Notes: generated by a model not told the origin, from the sequence alone. Shown: positions 27,021-36,221, counted from the first letter of the stretch. The stretch is DNA of 64,000 nt from an uncultured Alistipes sp. (GCA_944322005.1 CALUNL010000003.1:124001-188000), one strand, 5' to 3'. Numbers and translations: made by a program.

Positions 27021-28148
27021 ATGAAAAAGTTTCCATTCACAATCGTGATTCTGTCCGCCGTTGTTTTCGCAGCGACGGCAATTGCGCAACCGCGCCCGCC
27101 GGCTCCGACTGGCCATGAAAACGACATGAGCGTAAAGGTAACCGATGTTGCCGAGGTAGCCAACGGAAAGCCATGCAAGGTACACTACCGAGGCACACTC
27201 GACTATATCGACATGTATGAAACAACCGTCTACTATGACAGTGATGGACACAGGTTTCTGGAAGAGAGATCCCTCAGCAAACGGAAGACAAACGGCTGGG
27301 GCAATGTCATATACAAACTGGAACATGAGGAGAAGATAGTCCGCGAGGGTGATTTTCTCGCATGGAAACAGACTGTAGGCTACTCCGGAGAAAAGAGGAT
27401 GGAGCGAATATCCAACAACTACGATGTAGACGAGGAGAAACATTTCAGATACAGGCCATACCCGCTCGGCTGGGTATTTTATGACGACAAATGCCTCGAT
27501 TCGAAGGGCAACTGGCTGCGCGGCACAACCGCCGGCATCTCACCGAAGGAGGTCAAGCGGACAATTGTATATTACGGGGAGAACCCGGCCGTCGAGAGAG
27601 AGCTGAAGGAGAAACAGGCATTTGCCGACTCCATAATTGCAGAAAGCAAGAAAGCTCTGCCTACGGCCTCCGAACGCTCGTCATACAACTTCAGGAACAA
27701 GCCAAACTGGCTGAAGAACTTCTTCCTGCCGATTATCCTCGGATTCCTTGCGGCATTCACCCCCACAAAATTCATGGCACCGCGTCCGAAGATCTCCAAC
27801 TTCAAGATATATGTGGTTAACCTGCTGCTTGTAATAGCAATATGGTATCCGATTGCGGATTTCATATACAGCATCGGCCCTTACGACGGCCTGCGCGCAT
27901 TCATATACTGGATTATACTCTTCTTCGCCTACATGTTAACGCTCAAGAACATGATGGCGGGACGTTGCCCTAAATGCGGTGAATACAATTTCGAGAAGAT
28001 AGGCGAACGCACCAAGGTCACAACAAAGACGACGGTTGCGAAGAACGAGCATGGCAAGGATGAGGTCCTGAGCCGCAACACGGATGTACAGACCGACTTC
28101 AGACTGCGCTGCAGAAGCTGCGGGCACGAATGGTGGTGGCCGTTGTAG
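27021..28148 (+). CDS. Unknown membrane protein with signal peptide and zinc ribbon
   Basis: A 375-aa protein that I do not recognise. It has a Sec signal peptide (cleavage near AIAQ), a ~200-residue polar extracytoplasmic domain, three membrane helices (about 232-250, 260-285 and 293-313), and a C-terminal zinc ribbon: CPKCGEYN near 315-322 and CRSCGHEWWW at the end. The ribbon would lie in the cytoplasm if the first of three helices runs inward. It starts 6 bases after the S26-like gene, so it belongs to the same transcript, and a terminator follows. Confidence 0.6.
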   Translation: MKKFPFTIVILSAVVFAATAIAQPRPPAPTGHENDMSVKVTDVAEVANGKPCKVHYRGTLDYIDMYETTVYYDSDGHRFLEERSLSKRKTNGWGNVIYKLEHEEKIVREGDFLAWKQTVGYSGEKRMERISNNYDVDEEKHFRYRPYPLGWVFYDDKCLDSKGNWLRGTTAGISPKEVKRTIVYYGENPAVERELKEKQAFADSIIAESKKALPTASERSSYNFRNKPNWLKNFFLPIILGFLAAFTPTKFMAPRPKISNFKIYVVNLLLVIAIWYPIADFIYSIGPYDGLRAFIYWIILFFAYMLTLKNMMAGRCPKCGEYNFEKIGERTKVTTKTTVAKNEHGKDEVLSRNTDVQTDFRLRCRSCGHEWWWPL

Positions 28149-28185
28149 GACACATGCATGCGGGTGCAGCCATGCTGCAACAAAA

Positions 28186-28218
28186 AAAAATACGCAACCT
28201 AACGGTTGCGTATTTTTT
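28186..28218. terminator. Bidirectional terminator between convergent genes
   Basis: The stem TACGCAACC (28191-28199) pairs with GGTTGCGTA (28204-28212) around a TAAC loop, flanked by a run of A on the left and six T on the right. It ends the exporter cassette on + and rpsB-tsf on -. Confidence 0.92.
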
Positions 28219-28234
28219 CGTATCTGGTTTCCGA

Positions 28235-29071
28235 TTATGCCTCCAGAGCGAAACGCTTGTAGGCAACAATCTTCGCCTCCTTGTCGTTCTCGGCAAGGTA
28301 CTGGCGGATGGACTTCTTCTCGCCGACGAGCTCCTGGTTCAGAAGCGTGTTCTCCTCATAGAACTTGCGCATCTTGCCCTCGGCAATCTTCTCCAGAATT
28401 GCCTCCGGCTTGTTGGCGTTCTTCGGATCCTGCTTCATCTGCTCCATGGCTATCATCTTCTCGTGAGCCACAACCTCTGCCGGGCAGTCGTCGATGTCGA
28501 TGGAGATAGGGGCCATTGCCGTAGCCTGCATGGCTATGGTATGTGCAACCTCCTCCGAGATCTCCTTGCTGAATCCGAGCAGGGTGCCGAGCTTCTTGTT
28601 GAAGTGAACGTAGGCGTTGATGTAAGGAGCCTCCACGCGGGCATAGTATGCAAGCTCAACCTTCTCGCCGGTCTGACCCGACTTCTCGGTAACCATCTCC
28701 TCTACGGTGCGGCCCTCGGCGTTCTTCACTGCGAGCAGTGCATCGCGGTCGGCTGCATCCGAAGAAACGGCGATATCGAGAATGGCGTTGGCGGATGCGG
28801 TAAACTCTGCATTCTGTGCCACGAAGTCGGTCTCGCAGGCGAGGCAGAGGATATAGCCCTTGCTGCCAACGATTTTGGTAACAACCACGCCCTCGCTTGC
28901 CGAACGGTCGGCACGCTTTGCAACGACGAGCTTGCCCTTCTCGCGGATGATATCCTGCGCGCGAGCGTAATCTCCCTCAGCCTCGATGAGCGCCTTCTTG
29001 CAATCCATCATTCCGGCGCCGGTCATCTTGCGGAGCTTCATCACGTCTGCGGCTTTAATCTCTATTGCCAT
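28235..29071 (-). CDS. tsf: Translation elongation factor Ts
   Basis: EF-Ts (278 aa) recycles EF-Tu by exchanging GDP for GTP. The N-terminal UBA-like domain with KLRKMTGAGMMDCKKAL and the core motif IVGSKGYI.LCLACETDFVA are clear. The length is normal. It is 25 bases downstream of rpsB, the universal arrangement, and is followed by a terminator. Confidence 0.97.
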   Translation of the reverse strand: MAIEIKAADVMKLRKMTGAGMMDCKKALIEAEGDYARAQDIIREKGKLVVAKRADRSASEGVVVTKIVGSKGYILCLACETDFVAQNAEFTASANAILDIAVSSDAADRDALLAVKNAEGRTVEEMVTEKSGQTGEKVELAYYARVEAPYINAYVHFNKKLGTLLGFSKEISEEVAHTIAMQATAMAPISIDIDDCPAEVVAHEKMIAMEQMKQDPKNANKPEAILEKIAEGKMRKFYEENTLLNQELVGEKKSIRQYLAENDKEAKIVAYKRFALEA

Positions 29072-29096
29072 AATCTTGTCTCTTTTTTAGAATTAA

Positions 29097-29975
29097 TTAC
29101 TCTTCCTTGGCCGGCTCTGCTGCGGCCTTCTCTGCCTTCTCGGTTGCGGCTACCACGTCGGCAACCGTTGCGGCCTCGGCGTCGATATCGGCCTTCACGC
29201 TCTTCTTGATGCGCGGCTTGGCCTCCTTCTTCACCGGAGCTGCCTCCGTATTGGCCTCTGCCTCGAGCGCCTCCTTCTCCTTCTCGAGCTTGCGCTCCTC
29301 CGTGCCCTCCGCAATTGCGGCGCAGACAACGTCGAGGATGACGGAAATCGACTTGGTTGCATCGTCATTTGCCGGTATAACGTAATCGATGTTGGTTGGA
29401 TCACAACAAGTATCTACCATGGCAAATACAGGGATGTTCAGTCGGTTTGCCTCCTTGACTGCGTTCTGCTCCTTCTGCACGTCAACTACGAACAGTGCAG
29501 CCGGAAGACGGGTGAGGTCGGCGATGGAACCGAGGTTCTTTTCGAGTTTTGCGCGCTGGCGCGCTATCTGCAACTTTTCGCGCTTCGAGAAGTTATCGAA
29601 TACGCCGTCGTTGCTCATCTTGTCGATGGTGGCCATCTTCTTGACAGCCTTTCTTATCGTAGGGAAGTTTGTCAGCATTCCGCCTGCCCAACGCTCCGTA
29701 ACGTAAGGCATGCCTACTGCCGACACCTTTTCGGCAACTATCTCCTTTGCTTGTTTCTTGGTGGCGACGAACAGCACGCGACGACCGCTCTTGGCAATCT
29801 GCTTGAGCGCCGAGGCTGCCTCATCCAGCTTTACGACCGTCTTGTAGAGGTCGATGATGTGGATGCCATTCTTCTCCATGAAGATGTACGGAGCCATTTT
29901 GGGGTTCCACTTGCGCTTCAAGTGTCCGAAATGAACGCCGGCCTCCAACAATGTATTAAAATCTGTACGTGACAT
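29097..29975 (-). CDS. rpsB: 30S ribosomal protein S2
   Basis: S2 (292 aa) starts SRTDFNTLLEAGVHFGH, with the conserved KWNPKMAPYIF and WAGGMLTNF segments. After about residue 225 there is an extended tail rich in Ala, Lys and Glu, about 60 residues longer than a typical S2. It lies 180 bases after rpsI, and that gap holds small inverted repeats that could regulate it. Confidence 0.97.
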   Translation of the reverse strand: MSRTDFNTLLEAGVHFGHLKRKWNPKMAPYIFMEKNGIHIIDLYKTVVKLDEAASALKQIAKSGRRVLFVATKKQAKEIVAEKVSAVGMPYVTERWAGGMLTNFPTIRKAVKKMATIDKMSNDGVFDNFSKREKLQIARQRAKLEKNLGSIADLTRLPAALFVVDVQKEQNAVKEANRLNIPVFAMVDTCCDPTNIDYVIPANDDATKSISVILDVVCAAIAEGTEERKLEKEKEALEAEANTEAAPVKKEAKPRIKKSVKADIDAEAATVADVVAATEKAEKAAAEPAKEE

Positions 29976-30155
29976 TTTCGTTTTACGTTTTTGTTTCTTT
30001 TAATTTTAATCCTCTTTTCTTCAACCCCCGCGGTAGCGACCTTGTCGGTCCGGGAGGTTTTCCGCGACGGGGCAACCGACTGGTAATGCGACTCTGCGCA
30101 GTCCGACCGATTTGGAACCCTCGCCGTGCTTGCCGATTTGTCGGTACTGTAAGGT
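29976..30155 (-). promoter_or_regulatory. Possible structured leader of rpsB
   Basis: The 180-base rpsI-rpsB gap, read on the - strand, contains several short inverted repeats built from the same elements, for example CCGA/TCGG (30044-30041 with 30036-30033) and GACC/GGTC (30050-30047 with 30041-30038), followed by an A-rich stretch before the rpsB ATG. No T-run terminator is seen, so transcription attenuation is not supported. S2 autogenous control is an inference. Confidence 0.35.
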
Positions 30156-30542
30156 TTAACGCTTACTGAACTGGAACTTGCGGCGTGCTCCAGGCTGACC
30201 CGGCTTCTTACGCTCAACCTCGCGGGAATCACGCGTGAGGAATCCGTTCTTCTTCAGAACCGGACGGTACTCGGCGTTGATCTCGCACAGCGCGCGGGCG
30301 ATACCCATGCGGGCAGCCTCGGCCTGTCCCTTGATACCTCCGCCAACGAGGTTTACGGTTACATCGTAACTCTCGGCAGTCTCGGTTACCAGCAGCGGCT
30401 GCTTAACCTCGTACTGAAGGATGTTCAGCGGGAAATAGACCTCAAGCGCTTTCTGGTTGATTGTAATGTTACCCTTGCCCGGCTTCACGAATACGCGAGC
30501 CACAGCTGCCTTACGGCGACCGACGGTGTTTACAACTTCCAT
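30156..30542 (-). CDS. rpsI: 30S ribosomal protein S9
   Basis: S9 (128 aa) starts MEVVNTVGRRKAAVARVFV and ends with the basic RRKFQFSKR tail that reaches the decoding site. The GGGIKGQAEAARMGIARAL segment is diagnostic. It starts 5 bases after rplM. Confidence 0.97.
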   Translation of the reverse strand: MEVVNTVGRRKAAVARVFVKPGKGNITINQKALEVYFPLNILQYEVKQPLLVTETAESYDVTVNLVGGGIKGQAEAARMGIARALCEINAEYRPVLKKNGFLTRDSREVERKKPGQPGARRKFQFSKR

Positions 30543-30547
30543 AGTGC

Positions 30548-31003
30548 TTACTTAATCTCGTTTAACTTAATTGCTCTCGGGTTCTGTGCGGCGTGAGGAT
30601 GCTCTGCGCCTGCATAAACCTTCAGATTCTTGAAAATAGCATCGCCGAGACGGGTCTTCGGGAGCATGCCGCGAACGGCCTCCTCGATGACGAATTCCGG
30701 CTTCTTGGACAGATACTCTGCCGGAGTGGCGAAACGCTGGCCGCCCGGGTAACCCGTGTGGCGAACGTAGAGTTTGGAATCCAGCTTGTCTCCGGTGAGT
30801 TTCACCTTCTCCGCGTTGATCACGATGACGTAGTCGCCGCAATCCACGTGCGGAGTGTAATTCGGTTTGTTCTTTCCTCTCAGGATTTTAGCTACCTGCG
30901 AGGCCAAACGGCCAAGCACCTCGTTCGTTGCGTCGATGACAACCCACTCCTTGTTGACTGTCGCCGCATTCGCCGAGATGGTTTTGTAACTTAACGAATC
31001 CAC
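30548..31003 (-). CDS. rplM: 50S ribosomal protein L13
   Basis: L13 (151 aa) contains the conserved VVIDATNEVLGRLAS segment, the YTPHVDCGDYVIVINAEKV stretch and RGMLPKTRLG. It leads the rplM-rpsI-rpsB-tsf cluster behind a good promoter. Confidence 0.97.
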   Translation of the reverse strand: MDSLSYKTISANAATVNKEWVVIDATNEVLGRLASQVAKILRGKNKPNYTPHVDCGDYVIVINAEKVKLTGDKLDSKLYVRHTGYPGGQRFATPAEYLSKKPEFVIEEAVRGMLPKTRLGDAIFKNLKVYAGAEHPHAAQNPRAIKLNEIK

Positions 31004-31048
31004 TTTGTTTTACGTTTAATACTTGTTAATAAATTGATTGTAATCCAA

Positions 31049-31100
31049 CCTCGCACTTTGCGAGTGCGCAAAGGTAGTGATAATTTTTCCAAATAGCAAC
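31049..31100 (-). promoter_or_regulatory. Promoter and 5' hairpin of rplM
   Basis: On the - strand GTTG (31100-31097), 20 bases, then TACCTTTG (31076-31069). Just downstream the transcript would begin with a small stem: CGCACT (31067-31062) pairs with AGTGCG (31057-31052) around a five-base loop. The gap 31004-31272 holds nothing else that I can see, apart from the terminator of the next operon. Confidence 0.6.
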
Positions 31101-31199
31101 TATCCGTGACTTTTTTTCGGTCTTCAGCACGGCGGGAGGGCCGCATGGCCCGCTTCCGGTACGACATCGGGAGTTTTTTTGCACATGCATCCGTACAAA

Positions 31200-31240
31200 G
31201 CGGTGCGGCCGCCGCATTTCATCAGCGGAGACCGCACCGT
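31200..31240 (-). terminator. Possible terminator of the TPR-barrel operon
   Basis: On the - strand CGGTGCGG pairs with CCGCACCG, with an inner CCGC/GCGG pair. Only a short CTTTG follows, so the T tract is weak. It lies 33 bases after the barrel gene stop. Confidence 0.5.
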
Positions 31241-31272
31241 CATACCGTCGACCGGCCGCCTTTCGGCCATTA

Positions 31273-33006
31273 TCAGAACTGTATTTTCACGCCCGCAGTG
31301 AAGCTGGCGCCATACTCGCGGTAAAAGACCCAGTTGTATATATTCATGTTGGCCAGATTGTTGCCCTCGATGAATATCGTGCACTTCTTCGATACGTACC
31401 AGTCGAATCCGAGACCCACGTCGACGGTTGTCGGAACGGTGATTATGTCACGAAGAACCGGAACATCGAACGCTGCATCCCGGCCGACAAACGTCGGGTC
31501 GGCGAACGACGTCCACTTCGACACGCCCTTCAGGTCGGCACTCGCACGGACGGAAAACTTGCGGTGCGTGTACCGGATCTTGAGCATAGCCTCGACCGGA
31601 GGCTTGCTGTCGCTTATGTCGGAGAAGTTGGTATATATCATTCCACGCAGGCGGAAGTTGATAAGCAGCTGCGAAACAGGCTTGTAGTCGACCTCCGCAT
31701 TGAGCGACCATATGTTCTCCCGCGCCTGTACGGCGGAGAAGAATATCTGGTTGACGTTGTACCAGTAGAGCGCATCCTCGACAAAGGCCATGTTGGCGAA
31801 GAAGCGGTACGCGAACTTGCTGTTCGTGGTGTGCCCCGATATACCGAAGCGGAGGTTGTACGTGAGCGTGTTGTCGAACGACAGCGACGGGTTCGGCCCC
31901 GTACCATCCGGACCAAGCTCCGCAATGTAAGGATTGCGCTTCAGCAGCGAATAGAAGCTGTTGTTCTCCAGCATTCCGTCCACCTCCACATAAGGAACGA
32001 ACGCACCGCGGTTTTTCAGATTAAGACCAACATATATGTGCGGCAGGAAGCGGTGCTGCGCCCCGCGGTCGGCTCCGGAGAGATGGTCGTAGAAATATGT
32101 GAGTCCGACCTTCAGATCGAGCAGACGTCCGGAGTTGTATCCGTACATCAGTGTCGCCGAGAGGATGTTGTTGTCATATGACGAAAGGTCCCTCAACCCG
32201 AAATATCCCCTGTAATCGACACTCGCGGACAATGTGCTTCTGCGCGCCAGTTTGCGGGCCACCCTGACCCCGGCCGACGCGTCTATCTGCTGGTATTTGG
32301 CACCATCTATAAATGTATCGGACTTGTCATTGCAGAAGTTGGCCGCGGCATACACGTCGAAATTCACGTGGCTAAGGTCCGAGAACGAATCCCCGAAACG
32401 CAATTTGAAATCTATATCCTCGAAATTTACCTCGCGGCGGTCGTAATCTGTATCGAGCGGATAACGGTGGTATATGTCAGAACGGTACGAGACATCCCCC
32501 TCAAGCGTATAGCGTCCGAAATATTTGCCGGCATTGACACCGACACGGTTAACCATCTGCTGCGAGTTTTTCTTGTAGAAGGCTCCGTCGAACAGATCGC
32601 GTATGCCGATATTCGAATACTGTCCCTTATGGTTGAAATATCCCATGACGAATCCCACATCGGCCCGGTGAGAGGTCGCATAGATATCGGCAACCGAGTT
32701 GAGCGGATAACCCGCCCCCAGCTTTATGTAGAACGGGTACCTGCGGTCATACTCCCAATAGGTCACCGATGCCGGCTTGAACCGGTGCATGCCGAGCGAC
32801 GACGAGAACGAGCGCGGCGTTATCGAGTAGTCCATATCCGGACGAAGCATCACCGTGTCAACCATGTTTGGCTCCACCGGGAGTTTGGATGCCGGCGAGA
32901 CATCAGGAACGTAATTCTTGGTCACCTCAACCTCTTTGGTGACCTGTGCCTGCGCGACGGAGGATAACGCCAGCAGGAATCCGAATATGATTATTATGCG
33001 TTTCAT
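31273..33006 (-). CDS. Outer-membrane beta-barrel protein of a TPR-linked pair
   Basis: A 577-aa protein with a Sec signal peptide (cleavage near VAQAQ) and a long series of amphipathic strands ending in GVKIQF, so the C-terminal residue is Phe. There is no plug domain or TonB box, so it is not a full TonB-dependent receptor, although the barrel resembles one. It lies 3 bases downstream of a large TPR protein, a pairing often seen in Bacteroidota. The two probably act together at the envelope, but the role is unknown. Confidence 0.75.
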   Translation of the reverse strand: MKRIIIIFGFLLALSSVAQAQVTKEVEVTKNYVPDVSPASKLPVEPNMVDTVMLRPDMDYSITPRSFSSSLGMHRFKPASVTYWEYDRRYPFYIKLGAGYPLNSVADIYATSHRADVGFVMGYFNHKGQYSNIGIRDLFDGAFYKKNSQQMVNRVGVNAGKYFGRYTLEGDVSYRSDIYHRYPLDTDYDRREVNFEDIDFKLRFGDSFSDLSHVNFDVYAAANFCNDKSDTFIDGAKYQQIDASAGVRVARKLARRSTLSASVDYRGYFGLRDLSSYDNNILSATLMYGYNSGRLLDLKVGLTYFYDHLSGADRGAQHRFLPHIYVGLNLKNRGAFVPYVEVDGMLENNSFYSLLKRNPYIAELGPDGTGPNPSLSFDNTLTYNLRFGISGHTTNSKFAYRFFANMAFVEDALYWYNVNQIFFSAVQARENIWSLNAEVDYKPVSQLLINFRLRGMIYTNFSDISDSKPPVEAMLKIRYTHRKFSVRASADLKGVSKWTSFADPTFVGRDAAFDVPVLRDIITVPTTVDVGLGFDWYVSKKCTIFIEGNNLANMNIYNWVFYREYGASFTAGVKIQF

Positions 33007-33009
33007 AGG

Positions 33010-35994
33010 TTAATTCAGTTTTTTAATCCTCTCCCTTGCCTCTTCGATTATTCCGTCATCGGCCGGGGAATATCCGTCGATTATACTCTGGTACGTTGCT
33101 CTTGCCTGGAACTGATCGTTGCGATCGAAGTATATGTCTCCAAGCAAAATGAATGCCTTTCCGAGCCAATAGGCATTGGATGGCCGGTGGTCTGCGAATT
33201 CGTATATCTTCTTTTCGCACTCGTCGAGTTTGCCCGAGTCGTACAACGACTTTATCACACGGTAAGCCGACTCCGAACCCTCACGGTTGGATACATCCCC
33301 GCTAAGTGTCTCGTATATTGCAAGCGCAGCCGCATCATCGCCGCGTTTCGAAAGTATTCCCGCCTTGGCGAACCGTGCACGGCGCAATGCCGTCTCGCTC
33401 ACATCGGCAAGCGAATCGACATCGGACACCATGTCGAGCACCGTCTCCTCACATCCGTATGCAAGCACCGAACCGACATATCCGTCGATGGCATCGGAGC
33501 GCTTGGAGGCATCCTGCGCCACATCATACAGGCGTCTGTAAGCCGGAGCGGCTTCCTCGTACATCCTGTTGTCGAAAGTTACCTTCGACAACTTCTCCAG
33601 GACGGCAACCGTATACTGGTTGGTTGGCTGTACGGCGAGTTTCTTGAGGCTGGATACGGCTGCATCGAGGCTGTCGCACTTGAGATAGCTGTCGCTCAGG
33701 CAGAACAGCGCGTCGTTCATGTAGTATCCCTTCGGATAGTGCTCGATATAGCGCTCCAGCTGCGGTATCGACTCCGCGACATTCCCCGAAAGGTATATCT
33801 TCTGTGCGGCACGGAACGAAAGCGAATCGCGTGTCATCTGGCTCAGGTCGCACTCCACACCGGTCTTCTCCACATACGAGAAATAGGAGTCCACATCACC
33901 CTTTGCGACATATATCTCGCGGACACTCTGAATTGCATCCTTTGCCGCTTCCGAGCGAGGTGCGGACGATATGACACGGTCATAATATGCCAGAGACCTG
34001 TCGGAGTCGCCGAGGTTGAAATATATCAGGCCGAGGTCGAGCATGGCCGGCGTATAATATGGCGAATCCGGGAATCGGTTCACGAACTTCTCCAGGACGG
34101 AGGCTCCGTTGCCGTACTGTTCGAGCGAGACGTAAGTACGTCCGAGCTCGTAAGCCGCATCGTCGACATAGTCGCCGCGGTCCTCGTCGACTATCTGGCG
34201 AAGGATTCCTATCTTCGGGGCGTTCTTCCCGGTTATTCCGAGCGAAATGGCCCTGTGGTACTGCGCATAATACTGTTCAGGAGTTCCCATCGATGCCGCG
34301 CCCTCGTAGCTCTCCACCGCACCGTCGAAGTTACGCTGTGCATAACGCGCATCGCCGAGACGGTTGTAGGCATCGGCACGGTAGCTGTCCGGCTGTTTGT
34401 ACAGCCACAGGAAGCCTTCGAATGCACGCTGCGCCTTCGGCATGTCGCCAAGTGCGAACTGCGAATATCCCAGATTGTAGAGCGCCATCTTGTATTCATC
34501 GGCAGACTTCGGCGCGCGCTTGATGTAGAAGTTGTAGCGGTCTACGGCCGAAGCATATTCGCCGCGCTGATAGTCGATCTCTCCGAGCCAGAACGAGCAC
34601 AACGCATTGTATTTCGGGCTAACCCCCACCGACATCGACTCCTCGAGCGATGACTTGGCCTTATCGTAATCTCCGTTGCGGAAAGAGTCGAGTCCGCGGA
34701 AATAGGTCATCTTCTGCAGTGCGGTACGAAGGTCGGCATCCGGCCTCTCCACGGACTTTATGGCCTTGTATGCCATCTCATAGTCGTGTGAATTGTAGTA
34801 TGCCGCAATCAGAAGCTCGCGCGCCTGGTTTATGCGCGGAGAATCCGGATAGCGGTTGACATATCGCGTAAGGACGTTTATCGACTCGTTGAATGTTCCC
34901 CCGCCCGTCTCGAACAGGAGTTTGCCGTAGTTGAAAAGCGCATCTTCGGCAATCTCGTTGTCAAACTTGTCGGAAGCCGCCATGGCGAAAGCATATATGG
35001 CCATGCGCTTGTCTCCGCGCTTTATGTAGCAGTCGGCAAGGTGATACGACGCATTCTGCGCAAGCGAATCCTCTCCCGTACAAACCTTGCGGAAGGCATC
35101 TATGGCCGTGACGTAATCGGCCGTCCGGTATGCCGAATATCCGAGTATGTAGTTCTCCTCGCGGTTCATGGCGCCGCCGCTCTTTTCATACATGGTGATG
35201 TAGAGCAGCGACTTGTCGTACTCCTGCAGGCGGTACCATGACTCGGCCAGCACGCGCATCAGCTCCAGGCGTTCCGATTCGACAGACTTTGCGAGCAGCT
35301 GTTCGCCGTTGTGGACAACATACTCATAGTTGCCGCGGGCGAACTCTATCTGCAACAGATAATAAGGTATGACGGCCGAATAGGCGTCGCTCTTCTTCAA
35401 CGACTGGAACCCTTTGTAAGCCTCATCGTAGTTACCCTGGCTGTAGGCTATATAGGATTTGTAATAGGTGGCATGGTCAGCATACTCGCCCGTCGGAGAT
35501 ACCCTGTCGAAATATTCGAGTGCCTTGCCGTAATCCCCGCCGACGAACTCGGCGTATCCCATCCGTACATTGTAGCGTTCACGGTTTTCCAGGGTCAGGG
35601 CCTTATACGAGACCTTCAGGAACTCCTCTCTGGCCTTTGCGAACTCTTCATTCTTACAATAATGGAGGCCGAGCAGGAAGCGTATGTCGTTGCAGTGCAC
35701 CGACTCCGGATAGGCCAGAAGGTAGTCGAGCATGCGCTGTTCGCTGTCGCCAACACCAAGCTCCACGGCGCATACCGTCAGGCCGAAGTCTATCTGCTGT
35801 TTCAGGCTCACCTGTTCTGGAGAGGTAATCTCCTGCAGCCTCGTGAATTCGTGTCTCGCATCGTTCCAACGGCGATGTTCGAGCAGGGTCAGTGCACGTT
35901 CGAGCATAGCCTGCGATTCAGGCGGAGTCATGGCGGCGACGGGTGTGAACGTCGTCAGCAATAGGGCTACTGCAAGGAATATCTTTCTCGACAT
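33010..35994 (-). CDS. Large periplasmic TPR-repeat protein
   Basis: A 994-aa protein with a Sec signal peptide (cleavage near PVAA) and tetratricopeptide-like repeats across nearly its whole length. Examples are the recurring A-x-YN-LGDARYA-like units and YPDSP turns at repeat ends. TPR solenoids of this kind scaffold envelope complexes. The gene is immediately upstream of an outer-membrane barrel gene with only 3 bases between, so a physical complex is likely. No enzymatic domain is visible. Confidence 0.8.
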   Translation of the reverse strand: MSRKIFLAVALLLTTFTPVAAMTPPESQAMLERALTLLEHRRWNDARHEFTRLQEITSPEQVSLKQQIDFGLTVCAVELGVGDSEQRMLDYLLAYPESVHCNDIRFLLGLHYCKNEEFAKAREEFLKVSYKALTLENRERYNVRMGYAEFVGGDYGKALEYFDRVSPTGEYADHATYYKSYIAYSQGNYDEAYKGFQSLKKSDAYSAVIPYYLLQIEFARGNYEYVVHNGEQLLAKSVESERLELMRVLAESWYRLQEYDKSLLYITMYEKSGGAMNREENYILGYSAYRTADYVTAIDAFRKVCTGEDSLAQNASYHLADCYIKRGDKRMAIYAFAMAASDKFDNEIAEDALFNYGKLLFETGGGTFNESINVLTRYVNRYPDSPRINQARELLIAAYYNSHDYEMAYKAIKSVERPDADLRTALQKMTYFRGLDSFRNGDYDKAKSSLEESMSVGVSPKYNALCSFWLGEIDYQRGEYASAVDRYNFYIKRAPKSADEYKMALYNLGYSQFALGDMPKAQRAFEGFLWLYKQPDSYRADAYNRLGDARYAQRNFDGAVESYEGAASMGTPEQYYAQYHRAISLGITGKNAPKIGILRQIVDEDRGDYVDDAAYELGRTYVSLEQYGNGASVLEKFVNRFPDSPYYTPAMLDLGLIYFNLGDSDRSLAYYDRVISSAPRSEAAKDAIQSVREIYVAKGDVDSYFSYVEKTGVECDLSQMTRDSLSFRAAQKIYLSGNVAESIPQLERYIEHYPKGYYMNDALFCLSDSYLKCDSLDAAVSSLKKLAVQPTNQYTVAVLEKLSKVTFDNRMYEEAAPAYRRLYDVAQDASKRSDAIDGYVGSVLAYGCEETVLDMVSDVDSLADVSETALRRARFAKAGILSKRGDDAAALAIYETLSGDVSNREGSESAYRVIKSLYDSGKLDECEKKIYEFADHRPSNAYWLGKAFILLGDIYFDRNDQFQARATYQSIIDGYSPADDGIIEEARERIKKLN

Positions 35995-36025
35995 ATGGAT
36001 TCTTCCGTTAAAGTACTCTTTTTGG

Positions 36026-36057
36026 CAAAAGTACTACTTTATTCGGACTTTCACACA
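36026..36057 (-). promoter_or_regulatory. Possible promoter of the TPR-barrel operon
   Basis: TACTTTTG on the - strand (36033-36026), 31 bases upstream of the TPR gene start. The -33 box is only TGTG at a 20-base spacing. Confidence 0.45.
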
Positions 36058-36184
36058 CACTTGCAACGATATTTGGGCCTTTTTTATTATCCTATGCCGC
36101 AATCCCGTACGGCGCCATGTCCGCAATGTGCCGGAAACATGGAAACGCAGTTCGTGAATCCTCCGCGGCAGACGTATGTCCCAC

Positions 36185-36221
36185 AAAAGTTCCGTCCGCA
36201 CCAAAACGATGCGGACGGAAC
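36185..36221 (-). terminator. Terminator of gadB
   Basis: A perfect 12-bp stem GTTCCGTCCGCA (36189-36200) with its complement at 36210-36221, followed on the - strand by TTTTG. It lies 27 bases after the gadB stop. Confidence 0.85.

Noticed and set aside
29918..30232. 104-codon - strand frame across the rpsI-rpsB gap
   Set aside because: It overlaps both ribosomal protein genes and has a Ser/Arg-rich composition like a shadow frame.
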